DNA of 64,000 nucleotides. It comes from Oscillospiraceae bacterium (GTDB lineage Bacteria; Bacillota; Clostridia; Oscillospirales; Ruminococcaceae). The stretch spans positions 3,534,001 through 3,598,000 of the forward strand of contig BQOK01000001.1 of the NCBI GenBank assembly GCA_022835495.1, given 5' to 3'. The position numbers were made by a program, and so were the translations under genes. The notes beneath the pieces are model-generated. The model searched no databases, was not told the origin of the DNA, and saw only the letters and a program-made list of their open reading frames with translations. This document shows, one piece after another, positions 40,286-48,770 of the stretch (within the stretch, counting starts at the first letter, position 1; each line of letters begins with the position of its first letter).

Positions 40286-41195
40286 GACTGAAATTGTAAA
40301 GAGCGTCAGCGGCGCTATGAATAAGACCATGATGAAGGTCAGAAAGCACAGCCCTGAGATTCTCGTGGTGGCCGGAATCGCGGGGACGGTTGTAAGCGCC
40401 ATTATCGCTTGCAAAGCCACAACCAAAGTAAACAAGATTGTGGAGGATACCAAGAACGATATCGATAAGGTTCATACCGCAACGGAAACCGGCGTTACTG
40501 AAGCTGGTGAATCTTATTCCGCTGAGGATTCCAAAAAAGACCTCACCATCATTTATGTGCAGACCGGCATTAAGTTTGCCAAGCTGTATGCTCCTGCCGT
40601 TATTCTCGGAACGCTGTCCATTACCAGCATCCTTGCGTCCAACAACATTCTTCGCAAGAGAAACGTAGCGCTTGGCGCGGCTTATGCGGCTATCGACAAG
40701 AGCTTTAAAGAGTACCGCAGCCGAGTGGTCGAGCGATTTGGCGAGCAGGTGGACCAGGAACTGAAGTACAACATCAAAGCAAAGAAATTTGAAGAGGTTG
40801 AGGTTGATCCTGAAACCGGAAAGGAAAAGAAGGTAAAGAAAACGGTTCAAGTGGTTGACCCCAATCTTCAGAGCGATTATGCCGTTTACTTTGATTCAAA
40901 GAGCCGCAACTATGAGACAAATCAGGATTATAACCGCATGTTCCTGAAGGCGCAGCAGGCGTTTGCCAACGATAAGCTTCAGACTCGTGGGCATCTGTTC
41001 TTGAACGAGGTTCTGGACGATCTGGATCTCCCTCGTACACCTGCCGGTCAGATTGTGGGCTGGACTGCCGATGGTCCGGACGGATATGTCAATTTCAGAA
41101 TTGTAGAAGTCGAGCGGGAGACTGAAGACGGCAGACACGAGCCGGTTCTTCTTCTCGATTTCAACGTAGAGGGAAATATCTGGGAGAAGATGTAA
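40275..41195 (+). CDS. DUF6353-like phage membrane protein, paralogue 3
   Basis: A 306-residue member of the same family as 36198 and 37778. KVRKHSPEILVVAGIAGTVVSAIIACKATTK (about 17-47), IKFAKLYAPAVILGTLSITSILASNNILRKRNVALGAAYAAIDKSFKEYRSRV (about 92-145) and a longer charged insert (KFEEVEVDPETGKEKKVKK) precede the C-terminal domain with LNEVLDDLDL and VEVERETEDG. The start is ATG 40275, ten bases after AAGGAG; the nearer ATG at 40266 is too close to that site. Confidence 0.7.
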   Translation: MKNKTEIVKSVSGAMNKTMMKVRKHSPEILVVAGIAGTVVSAIIACKATTKVNKIVEDTKNDIDKVHTATETGVTEAGESYSAEDSKKDLTIIYVQTGIKFAKLYAPAVILGTLSITSILASNNILRKRNVALGAAYAAIDKSFKEYRSRVVERFGEQVDQELKYNIKAKKFEEVEVDPETGKEKKVKKTVQVVDPNLQSDYAVYFDSKSRNYETNQDYNRMFLKAQQAFANDKLQTRGHLFLNEVLDDLDLPRTPAGQIVGWTADGPDGYVNFRIVEVERETEDGRHEPVLLLDFNVEGNIWEKM

Positions 41196-41254
41196 CTTTA
41201 ACGCTTTCAGATTGATACTGGAGGTGGTCGCTTTATAAGAGAGGAGTTTTAAAA

Positions 41255-41821
41255 ATGCGAACCATACTAAAGGGCGCTGTGTTTCTTCTGAGCCTTATCC
41301 TTTGCTTCTTTATTATAGCAAGGATAGCCGCAGCCCCGGCAAAAGAGAAACCCGTCGATGATACATATAACGATGTGTCTTCGACGGTATCTATATCCCC
41401 TGTTGAAACCGTGCCGGAACCTTCGCCGCCTGCCGAGGAACCGGAACAGATTGAGGAAGAATGGTCGTATCCTATTTCACAGGAAGAAATCGAACTTATC
41501 GCGCTGGTAACAATGGCGGAAGCGGAAGGTGAAACGGAACTCGGGCAGAGGCTGGTAATTGACACGATTTTAAACCGGGTCGACGATTCGCATTTTCCGG
41601 ATAATGTAACCGATGTTATATTTCAGCCGAATCAGTTCACATCCATGTGGAATGGGAGAGTCGACCGCTGTTATGTGAAAGAAGAACTTGTAGAGCTTGT
41701 AAAGGAAGAGCTGCTAAAACGGACGAATTACGAATGCGTGTTTTTCACCGCAGGCGGATACAGCGATTACGGTGTTCCGATGTTCCAGGAATGCTGCCAT
41801 TATTTTTCAAGCTATGATTGA
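41255..41821 (+). CDS. SleB-type cell wall hydrolase
   Basis: A 188-residue protein with an N-terminal membrane helix or uncleaved signal (about 5-26), a Pro/Glu-rich linker (to about 70) and a Hydrolase_2/SleB domain (PF07486; VTMAEAEGETELGQRLVIDTILNRVDDSHFPDNVTDVIF, about 87-125, with Glu92 as a probable catalytic acid). These enzymes cut peptidoglycan glycan strands, as in spore germination. Its place among early small genes rather than in a lysis cassette is unusual; it could help DNA entry, virion release or spore-stage biology. Confidence 0.82.
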   Translation: MRTILKGAVFLLSLILCFFIIARIAAAPAKEKPVDDTYNDVSSTVSISPVETVPEPSPPAEEPEQIEEEWSYPISQEEIELIALVTMAEAEGETELGQRLVIDTILNRVDDSHFPDNVTDVIFQPNQFTSMWNGRVDRCYVKEELVELVKEELLKRTNYECVFFTAGGYSDYGVPMFQECCHYFSSYD

Positions 41822-41835
41822 AAGGAGCGTTTATC

Positions 41836-41925
41836 ATGAAAGCATTATTTTCTTATGTGTTTTCTACAATGGCCGGTTTGTGCTTAATCGGCGGTATTGC
41901 CATTTTGTCTGGCGGAAGGGAGTAA
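41836..41925 (+). CDS. 29-residue hydrophobic peptide
   Basis: ATG 41836 follows AAAGGAGCG. The peptide MKALFSYVFSTMAGLCLIGG is nearly all one membrane helix ending GGRE. Its good ribosome site and position in a tight gene row support translation; its shortness limits confidence. Confidence 0.45.
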   Translation: MKALFSYVFSTMAGLCLIGGIAILSGGRE

Positions 41926-41931
41926 TCAAAC

Positions 41932-42099
41932 GTGGATATGCTCGACGATTTCATAAATCTGCTTGACTCCATATTGGACAGCAAGCGGAAAAGACATATT
42001 ACCGGCGGGATTCTCCTGAGCGCTGCATTGCTGTTCGGAGGTCTCGCCGTAACTGTTGTTACGATAAAAAACGAGGAGGATTACTATGAGCAAGATTAA
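41932..42099 (+). CDS. 55-residue membrane protein overlapping the next gene
   Basis: GTG 41932 (or ATG 41938) after GGAAGGGAG. An amphipathic N-terminus (MLDDFINLLDSILDSKRKR) precedes one helix (HITGGILLSAALLFGGLAVTVV) and an acidic tail. It overlaps the gene at 42086 by 14 bp. Confidence 0.5.
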   Translation: MDMLDDFINLLDSILDSKRKRHITGGILLSAALLFGGLAVTVVTIKNEEDYYEQD

Positions 42100-42694
42100 C
42101 TTCGCTATGTTTATGGCCGGTCTGACTATCGGGTCGGCCGCAACATGGCTTTGCCTTAAAAAGCGATACGAGCAAATTGCCCAGGAGGAAATTGATTCGG
42201 TGAAAGCGGTCTTTGCGGAAAAGAAGCCGGAAACGGTAATCCGCAAAGAGGAAAATGAAAACCTTGACAAAGACAATAAAATCAAGGCTGACCAGGCTAA
42301 ATTGAAACCGGATCTGATTAACTATGCTGCTAAGCTCGCAGAGGAAGGCTATACGAATTATGCCTCGACAAACAATAAAAACGTGAAAGAGGAGAAGGTA
42401 AATATGGTTGAAAAACCTTATATTATCTCGCCAGAGGAATTCGGCGATTTCGACGAGTATACCAAGCTCAGTCTGACTTATTATTCGGACGGGGTTCTGG
42501 CGGATGAAAACGACGAGATTGTCGATGATATTGATGAGACCGTGGGCGCTGATTTTGCAGATCATTTCGGCGAGTATGAGGACGATTCTGTGTTTGTCCG
42601 CAACGACCGGCTGAAATGCGATTATGAGATTCTGAGGGATAATCGTTCCTACTCGGATGTCACAGGCAGATACCCCGGTCAGATGGAGGATTAA
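42086..42694 (+). CDS. Conserved acidic phage protein with N-terminal membrane helix
   Basis: A 202-residue protein: one helix (about 4-22), a charged linker (KPETVIRKEENENLDKDNK) and a conserved acidic domain (YIISPEEFGDFDEY, LTYYSDGVLADENDEIVDD, VGADFADHFGEYEDDSVFVRND, CDYEIL; about 112-185). The acidic block is familiar from many clostridial phage and mobile-element proteins of unknown function. ATG 42086 follows GAGGAGG. Confidence 0.65.
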   Translation: MSKINFAMFMAGLTIGSAATWLCLKKRYEQIAQEEIDSVKAVFAEKKPETVIRKEENENLDKDNKIKADQAKLKPDLINYAAKLAEEGYTNYASTNNKNVKEEKVNMVEKPYIISPEEFGDFDEYTKLSLTYYSDGVLADENDEIVDDIDETVGADFADHFGEYEDDSVFVRNDRLKCDYEILRDNRSYSDVTGRYPGQMED

Positions 42695-43243
42695 ATGACA
42701 GAGAAAGAGCTGAACAACGAATATTTTGAATGGATGTGTCAGCTCGTATGCAATGAACGGTATTCTAGGGGTCTATCCTATCAAAAGCTGCTGAGGCATC
42801 TTCACAATATTGATTTCCAATATGTGATTCCAATGGATGGCAACAGGGCTGAAGACGGGATAGACCTCCGTTACCGTTTTGGATATGAAAAATCATACGA
42901 GGGTCCTATGATTGCCTCTTTTCTGGACAATCGGCCTTGTAGTGTGCTGGAGATGCTGATTGCTTTGGCGTTTCGTTGTGAAGAAAACATTATGAACAAT
43001 CCCGACGTTGGCAATCGAATGGGCCAATGGTTTTGGAATATGATTGTAAATCTTGGGTTAGGTTCCATGAACGATTCCAGATTCGATCCGAAGTATACGG
43101 ACGATGTTATATTTCGCTTTATGGATCGTAAATACAAACGGGACGGCGAAGGCGGCCTATTCACGATTGAGCACTGCAAGTACGATATGAGATCGGTTGA
43201 GATTTGGTACCAGATGAATTGGTATTTGGACGGCATCCTGTAA
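42695..43243 (+). CDS. Conserved phage protein of unknown function (182 residues)
   Basis: Starts directly after the stop of the previous gene. Motifs: YFEWMCQLVC near the N-terminus, SYQKLLRHLH, RPCSVLEMLIALAFRCEENIM (about 81-101) and MGQWFWNMIVNLGLGSMND (about 108-126). Aromatic-rich and probably helical. Common in phage and integrative elements of gut Firmicutes; function unknown. Confidence 0.65.
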   Translation: MTEKELNNEYFEWMCQLVCNERYSRGLSYQKLLRHLHNIDFQYVIPMDGNRAEDGIDLRYRFGYEKSYEGPMIASFLDNRPCSVLEMLIALAFRCEENIMNNPDVGNRMGQWFWNMIVNLGLGSMNDSRFDPKYTDDVIFRFMDRKYKRDGEGGLFTIEHCKYDMRSVEIWYQMNWYLDGIL

Positions 43244-43259
43244 AGAAAGGAATTCTGCT

Positions 43260-43475
43260 ATGGTTCACAGCAAAGTGTTTGAGTGTTTTCAAGAACATCT
43301 GCCGGCGTTTGCCGAAAAGGTTGAAACCTATTTTCCGAATGGGAAAAACAGTATCCGTGTGCGGCAAAAGGACGGCAAGGAATTTATATTTTCGTTTAAC
43401 GGAGAAAAAACTTGGCGGTTTGAAACTATCGACCAGTTTCTTGCAGGAATGAAAGGAGGAAAAGTTCATGGATGA
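43260..43475 (+). CDS. 71-residue phage protein
   Basis: Begins MVHSKVFECFQEHLPAFAEK with AAAGG upstream. One alpha and a short beta meander (KNSIRVRQKDGKEFIFSFNGEKTW) can be predicted. It overlaps the next gene by 8 bp. No family recognised. Confidence 0.55.
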   Translation: MVHSKVFECFQEHLPAFAEKVETYFPNGKNSIRVRQKDGKEFIFSFNGEKTWRFETIDQFLAGMKGGKVHG

Positions 43476-43701
43476 AATGGTCCGTTATATTTTCGGAAGC
43501 CTTCGGAATTCGGAAACGATGTTCCGGGCAATCGGGAAATCCATCAGGAAGCAGCAGTCGTTTAACCACAATGTTACGTTTTGGGTAACGGTCGTAACGG
43601 CGCACCTGATTGTTAAAGAGTTTGAGATTCGCAATATGTGTTGCCAAATCGAGGCTCTGAAAACTGAAATTAAGGAGCTAAAGCAGACGGAAGGAGACTA
43701 A
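43468..43701 (+). CDS. 77-residue phage protein, possible membrane helix and coiled coil
   Basis: ATG 43468 with GAAAGGAGG upstream. Residues 33-50 (VTFWVTVVTAHLIVKEF) are hydrophobic and 55-77 (CQIEALKTEIKELKQTEGD) look like coiled coil. It precedes the polymerase gene. Confidence 0.55.
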   Translation: MDEMVRYIFGSLRNSETMFRAIGKSIRKQQSFNHNVTFWVTVVTAHLIVKEFEIRNMCCQIEALKTEIKELKQTEGD

Positions 43702-43710
43702 AGAACCTCG

Positions 43711-46700
43711 ATGATCGACTTTTTAATGATTTCAACACGTAGTACGAAGCGTGGTGTAATAGAAATCTACCCGAAGTTTATCATTAAGAAAAGCTCTGAT
43801 CTTATGATTAGAGGCGGCGACTTCTATGCCATATGGCTGGAAGACCGGGGTTTATGGTCTACGGACGAGCAGGATGCTTTGCAGCTTATCGACCGGGAAC
43901 TCGATCGGTATGCAGAAGAGAATCGCAAGAATTTTGATTCAAGTGTTAAAGTCCTGCACATGTGGGACTCTGAATCTGGAATGATCGATTCGTGGCACAA
44001 ATACTGTCAGAAACAAATGAGAGATTCGTTCCACATGCTGGATGAAAAACTGATATTTTCAAATACGCCTACGAACAAAAAAGATTACGCAAGCAAAAAG
44101 CTGAAGTACCCCCTGGAAGAAGGAACCATCAACGCCTATGACAAACTGATGTCTACTCTCTACTCTGAAACGGAGAGAGAAAAAATCGAATGGGCAATCG
44201 GTTCTATAGTCTGCGGGGATTCTAAAAAGTTGCAGAAATTTATGGTTTTGTATGGCGCCGCAGGAACCGGTAAATCCACGGTTCTCAACATCATTCAGCA
44301 GCTCTTCGACGGGTATTATTCTGTGTTCGACGCAAAAGCGCTTGGTTCTTCGAGCAATTCGTTTGCTTTGGAGGCGTTCAAGAGCAATCCGCTTGTTGCT
44401 ATTCAGCACGATGGGGATTTGTCACGCATCGAGGATAATACCAGGCTGAATAGCCTCGTTTCTCACGAGTTGATGACGGTAAATGAAAAGTTCAAATCTA
44501 CTTACGCAAACCGTTTTAAATGTTTTCTGTTTATGGGCACGAATAAGCCGGTGAAGATAACCGATGCGAAATCAGGTTTGATTCGACGTTTGATTGATGT
44601 GTCCCCATCCGGCGATAAATTGAGCCCGAAGGAATACAAAACGGTAATGAAACAAATTGAGTTTGAACTTGGCGCTATTGCATACCACTGCCAAAATGTA
44701 TATCTGGCAAATCCAAGCATGTACGATGATTATATTCCGGTCGCGATGCTTGGCGCATCCAATGATTTCTACAACTTCATCATTGATTCTTACCACGTGT
44801 TTAAGAAGGAAGACGGAACAACACTGAAAGCCTCTTGGGAAATGTACAAAACGTACTGTGATGAGGCAAAGGTGCCGTTTCCGTTTTCTCAGAGGATTTT
44901 TAAAGAAGAATTAAAAAACTATTTCCGCGATTACAAAGAGCGGTTCAATCTGGACGATGGCACTCGTGTCCGAAGCTATTATATCGGTTTTCGGACGGAG
45001 AAATTTGAAGAGCAGACGATTTCGGAAAAGGAGGAACCGGAGCAGAAGCTCATCGAATTCAAATCGCAGCCGTCTGTTTTTGACAAAGAATGCGCGGACT
45101 GCCCTGCTCAGTATGCGACTTTATCGGAAATCCCCACATCCAAATGGGAGAAAGTAAAAAAGAAGCTGAGCAGTATTGATACGTCGAAACTCCACTATGT
45201 CAAGGTTCCGGAAAATCATATTGTTATCGACTTTGATATTCCGGATAAGGACGGAAACAAGTCTTTTGAACTGAATCTGAAGGAGGCGAGCAAATGGCCG
45301 CCCACTTATGCGGAACTGAGCAAAAGCGGGCAAGGCATTCATCTGCATTATATTTATGCGGAAGATCCGGCAAAGCTGAGCAGAGTCTATGATGACCACA
45401 TCGAAGTTAAGGTTTTCAACGGCAAAAGCTCTTTGCGCAGGAAATTGACAAAGTGTAATAACCTGCCCATCGCAACCATCAATTCTGGTTTGCCACTGAA
45501 AGGAGAAAAGCAAGTGATAAATTTTGAAGGGGTGAAGAGCGAGAAAGGTCTTAGAACGCAAATCAAACGGAATCTGAATAAAGAATACCATCCGGCAACT
45601 AAACCCAGTATCGACTTCATCTATAAAATTCTTGAGGACGCTTATGCAAGCGATCTTCATTATGATGTTACAGATATGCGGAACGCTGTGTTGGCCTTTG
45701 CCGCAAGTAGCACGCATCAAGCGGATTACTGTATCAAGTTGGTCAACAAAATGCAGTTCAAATCTGCCGACCAGTCTTCCGGGACAAAAAATGATGACGC
45801 CAAACTTGTGTTTTATGACGTTGAGGTGTTTCCAAACCTGTTCCTGGTCAACTGGAAAATCGAAGGCGAAGGAAAGCCGGTTGTCCGTATGATTAACCCT
45901 ACGTCGGCTGAAATTGAGGAACTGATGCGGTTTCGTCTGGTCGGTTTTAACTGTCGCAGATACGACAATCACATCCTCTATGCCAGGCTAATGGGTTATA
46001 CGAACGAGCAGCTATTCTCGCTTTCCAACAAAATCATCAACGGAAGCGCCAACTGCTTCTTTGGCGAAGCCTATAACGTTTCTTATACGGACGTTTACGA
46101 TTTCTGCTCAAAGAAACAATCTTTGAAGAAATGGGAAATCGAATTGGGCATCCACCATCAGGAGCTTGGACTTCCGTGGGATCAGCCTGTTCCGGAAGAG
46201 ATGTGGACAAAAGTAGCCGAATATTGCGACAACGATGTGATTGCTACCGAAGCTGTTTTCAATGCGAGAAAAGCTGACTTTACAGCTCGGCAGATTCTGG
46301 CGGACGTGGCCGGAATGACGGTCAATGACACGACCAATTCTCTGACCACCAAGATTATATTTGGCAACAACCGAAAGCCGCAGGATCAATTCAACTACCG
46401 TTTTATGGGTGAAGTAACTCCCGATTGCGAACCGTGGACTATTACAGAAGATATGGTTTTGTACGACCATTTGGGAGATGAAAATTTCACCCTGTTTAAT
46501 AAAGACGGAAAGCCTGTGTTCCCGGGCTATACTTTCGAAGGCGGTAAGTCCATTTATCGCGGCGAAGAAGTCGGCGAAGGCGGTTATGTCTATGCTGAGC
46601 CAGGAATGTACAGCAACATCGCGTTATTGGATATTGCATCCATGCATCCGAGCAGCATTGTAGCGGAAGAACTTTTTGGACCTGAGTATACGAAGAGATT

Positions 46701-47763
46701 CAACGAAATTCTTCAGGCCAGAATTGCGATTAAGCACAAAGAGTTCGATAAAGCCAAAAAGATGCTGAACGGCGCATTGGCAAAGTATCTGACGGACGAA
46801 GCTGCTGCGGCTGATCTGGCTCAGGCTCTGAAAATTGCAATCAACTCTGTATACGGTCTTACTTCAGCAAGCTTTGACCATCCGTTCCGAGACAATCGCA
46901 ACAAAGATAATATTGTGGCTAAACGCGGCGCCCTGTTTATGGTAAACCTCAAACACGAGGTCCAGAGACGGGGCTTTATTGTTGCCCACATTAAGACGGA
47001 CTCCATTAAGATTCCGGACGCGACTCCGGAAATCATTCAGTTCGTTATGGACTATGGCAAGCAGTATGGCTACAACTTTGAACATGAGGCTACATACGAC
47101 CGCATGTGCCTTGTAAACGATGCTGTTTATATTGCGAAGTATAAGGACGGTAAGCACACCGGAGAATGGACCGCGACTGGCACCCAGTTCCAGGTTCCTT
47201 ATGTCTTTAAGAAACTGTTTAGTAAGGAGCCGATTGAGTTCGAGGATATGTGCGAGACCAAATCGGTAACTTCCGCATTGTATCTCGATATGAACGAGGG
47301 TTTGCCAGACGTATCTGAATTGGAAGCGGAGCGGGATAGGCTCGCTAAAAAAGACCCGCTAATGGAAAGAGAAGGTTTAAGCGAAGAAATTGCTAAAGGC
47401 CATAATTATCATTTCATTGGTAAGGTCGGTCAGTTCTGCCCCATCAAACCGGGATGCGGAGGCGGTATCCTGCTTCGCGAAACGGAAAATAAGAAAACCG
47501 GAGAAAAAGGATATGCGGCCGCAACTGGCTCAAAAGGTTTCAGATGGCTGGAGTCTGAGATGGTTCGGGAACTCGGCAAGGAAAACGATATCGACCGCAC
47601 TTACTACAACAATCTTGTAGATGAGGCGGTGAAGTCTCTGTCTTCTTATGGAGATTTCGAACGGTTTGTTGCGGACGAGCCGTTTGTTTCCGACAACACT
47701 CCCCCGTGGTTTGGAGCCGGAGAACCGCATGAAGAAGAGCCGACGCCATTTGATGTGAGGTGA
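43711..47763 (+). CDS. Replication megaprotein: SF3 helicase, primase-like domain and family B DNA polymerase fused
   Basis: A 1350-residue protein. Residues 150-300 form a superfamily 3 (D5-type) helicase: Walker A GAAGTGKST at 182-190, IQHDGD near 231-236, motif C MGTNKP at 275-280, arginine finger RR at 292-293. Residues 450-600 look like an archaeo-eukaryotic primase-type domain: IDFDI (Asp507, Asp509), SGQGIHLHY at 539-547, EVKVF at 565-569. Residues 700-850 are a 3'-5' exonuclease (Asp703-x-Glu705, GFNCRRYDN, YCDND at 838-842). Residues 965-1110 are a family B polymerase palm: DIASMHPSS (Asp974), KIAINSVYG (1041-1049), KTDS (Asp1097). The helicase precedes the primase, the reverse of the usual order. 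An internal ribosome site and GTG at 45514 may yield the polymerase alone. The AEP assignment is the least certain part. Confidence 0.85.
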   Translation: MIDFLMISTRSTKRGVIEIYPKFIIKKSSDLMIRGGDFYAIWLEDRGLWSTDEQDALQLIDRELDRYAEENRKNFDSSVKVLHMWDSESGMIDSWHKYCQKQMRDSFHMLDEKLIFSNTPTNKKDYASKKLKYPLEEGTINAYDKLMSTLYSETEREKIEWAIGSIVCGDSKKLQKFMVLYGAAGTGKSTVLNIIQQLFDGYYSVFDAKALGSSSNSFALEAFKSNPLVAIQHDGDLSRIEDNTRLNSLVSHELMTVNEKFKSTYANRFKCFLFMGTNKPVKITDAKSGLIRRLIDVSPSGDKLSPKEYKTVMKQIEFELGAIAYHCQNVYLANPSMYDDYIPVAMLGASNDFYNFIIDSYHVFKKEDGTTLKASWEMYKTYCDEAKVPFPFSQRIFKEELKNYFRDYKERFNLDDGTRVRSYYIGFRTEKFEEQTISEKEEPEQKLIEFKSQPSVFDKECADCPAQYATLSEIPTSKWEKVKKKLSSIDTSKLHYVKVPENHIVIDFDIPDKDGNKSFELNLKEASKWPPTYAELSKSGQGIHLHYIYAEDPAKLSRVYDDHIEVKVFNGKSSLRRKLTKCNNLPIATINSGLPLKGEKQVINFEGVKSEKGLRTQIKRNLNKEYHPATKPSIDFIYKILEDAYASDLHYDVTDMRNAVLAFAASSTHQADYCIKLVNKMQFKSADQSSGTKNDDAKLVFYDVEVFPNLFLVNWKIEGEGKPVVRMINPTSAEIEELMRFRLVGFNCRRYDNHILYARLMGYTNEQLFSLSNKIINGSANCFFGEAYNVSYTDVYDFCSKKQSLKKWEIELGIHHQELGLPWDQPVPEEMWTKVAEYCDNDVIATEAVFNARKADFTARQILADVAGMTVNDTTNSLTTKIIFGNNRKPQDQFNYRFMGEVTPDCEPWTITEDMVLYDHLGDENFTLFNKDGKPVFPGYTFEGGKSIYRGEEVGEGGYVYAEPGMYSNIALLDIASMHPSSIVAEELFGPEYTKRFNEILQARIAIKHKEFDKAKKMLNGALAKYLTDEAAAADLAQALKIAINSVYGLTSASFDHPFRDNRNKDNIVAKRGALFMVNLKHEVQRRGFIVAHIKTDSIKIPDATPEIIQFVMDYGKQYGYNFEHEATYDRMCLVNDAVYIAKYKDGKHTGEWTATGTQFQVPYVFKKLFSKEPIEFEDMCETKSVTSALYLDMNEGLPDVSELEAERDRLAKKDPLMEREGLSEEIAKGHNYHFIGKVGQFCPIKPGCGGGILLRETENKKTGEKGYAAATGSKGFRWLESEMVRELGKENDIDRTYYNNLVDEAVKSLSSYGDFERFVADEPFVSDNTPPWFGAGEPHEEEPTPFDVR
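45498..45516 (+). promoter_or_regulatory. Internal ribosome binding site inside the replication fusion gene
   Basis: GAAAGGAG (45498-45505), eight bases, then an in-frame GTG (45514-45516, codon 602). It has the same form as the start sites of most genes of this phage (GAAAGGAGAAAAnC then start). Use would give a 749-residue protein consisting of the exonuclease and polymerase only. Confidence 0.45.
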
Positions 47764-47768
47764 TACCT

Positions 47769-47900
47769 TTGCTTGTTTTATTGGTTATTGCCCTTGTGAT
47801 ATTTGTGTTGGTTAAATCCGACTTTAGCAACACTTCTTGCGACTGCACCGATGAAGAGTGCAGATCGTGTCCGTTCCCATGTGAAAAACACAATTTTTGA
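47769..47900 (+). CDS. 43-residue membrane peptide with cysteine-rich tail
   Basis: TTG start at 47769 after GAGGTGA. A hydrophobic helix ([15 protein letters not shown]) precedes a tail with CDC, CRSC and PFPC, six cysteines in about 17 residues, which could bind zinc or iron. Short and with a rare start, so moderate confidence. Confidence 0.45.
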   Translation: MLVLLVIALVIFVLVKSDFSNTSCDCTDEECRSCPFPCEKHNF

Positions 47901-47913
47901 AAGGAGACCAATC

Positions 47914-48399
47914 ATGGCTTATAAGAACGTAGACAACATCATCATTGAAAATGCGCACATCATTTTCAGAAATTTCAAAGGAGAGGAATCGAAATACAAT
48001 CGTGCCGGAAGCCGTAACTTCTGTGTCATCATCGAAGATTCAGATATGGCGCAGAAGCTGATTGAAGACGGTTGGAATGTGAGGGTTCTCTCCCCTCGTG
48101 ATGAGGACGAAGAGCCCCGTCACTATATTCAGGTTGCGGTAAGCTTTGGCAATATTCCGCCCAAGGTTGTTATGATTACCAGACGGGCACAGACGAATCT
48201 TGATGAGGAGTCTATTGCCACTCTGGACTTTGCGGAGATTAGGAACGTTGATTTGGTGATTCGTCCTTACAACTGGGAAGTCAATGGCAAGACCGGCGTT
48301 AAGGCTTATCTGAAAACGATGTATGCAACCATCGAAGAGGATGAGTTCGCCGAGAAGTACGCTGCGGAAGAAGGCCCGGAAGAGGCTCCGTGGCATTGA
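47914..48399 (+). CDS. Putative phage single-strand DNA-binding protein
   Basis: A 161-residue protein starting [21 protein letters not shown] with GAAAGGAG upstream. The body is beta-rich ([76 protein letters not shown]), and the tail is very acidic ([12 protein letters not shown]), the layout of single-strand-binding proteins such as T7 gp2.5. The location after the polymerase supports this. The fold is inferred rather than recognised by signature. Confidence 0.6.
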   Translation: MAYKNVDNIIIENAHIIFRNFKGEESKYNRAGSRNFCVIIEDSDMAQKLIEDGWNVRVLSPRDEDEEPRHYIQVAVSFGNIPPKVVMITRRAQTNLDEESIATLDFAEIRNVDLVIRPYNWEVNGKTGVKAYLKTMYATIEEDEFAEKYAAEEGPEEAPWH

Positions 48400-48410
48400 T
48401 ATTTTAGAAG

Positions 48411-48668
48411 ATGGGTAAGGGGTGCCGGCTTAGTGCATGTCCGGTTAAATGTCCAGTAAGGCCTCGATCAGATGCGCGTATCTATGAGAGTAAGAGGAAA
48501 CAGCCCCGTTCCATCAATCACCGAAGGGAGAAAAGCATATGGAAACCAGTGACAAAAAATATAGAGAAAAGCTCGTTCAACAAATTAAAGATGCTGGAGA
48601 AGAACTTATCAAGCGAGCTGATACCTTGGTACATCCGGACTTGGAGCTTATCACAGATTTTGATATAA
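48411..48668 (+). CDS. Possible small cysteine-rich protein, weak
   Basis: An open frame of 85 codons whose first 30 residues (GCRLSACPVKCPVRPRSDAR) have a CxxxCPxKCP pattern. It lacks a clear ribosome site and its second half overlaps the better-supported gene at 48539, so only the first part could be meaningful. It fills an otherwise empty 139-bp gap. Confidence 0.25.
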   Translation: MGKGCRLSACPVKCPVRPRSDARIYESKRKQPRSINHRREKSIWKPVTKNIEKSSFNKLKMLEKNLSSELIPWYIRTWSLSQILI

Positions 48669-48766
48669 CTCTTAGTTTTTCACAGGATTGTTTTCCGGAA
48701 ATCACTTTTTCTACTTCTGTTGTAAATAAAACTGCTTGCGATCGCCTTTGTAAAAAGGAGGTATAA
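48539..48766 (+). CDS. 75-residue phage protein of unknown function
   Basis: ATG 48539 with GAAGGGAG upstream. A helical N-terminus (KYREKLVQQIKDAGEELIKRADTLV) precedes a beta-type half (ITDFDITLSFSQDCFPEITFSTSVVNK). No family recognised. Its stop codon is 4 bp before the methyltransferase-like gene. Confidence 0.55.
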   Translation: METSDKKYREKLVQQIKDAGEELIKRADTLVHPDLELITDFDITLSFSQDCFPEITFSTSVVNKTACDRLCKKEV

Positions 48767-48770
48767 TGCA

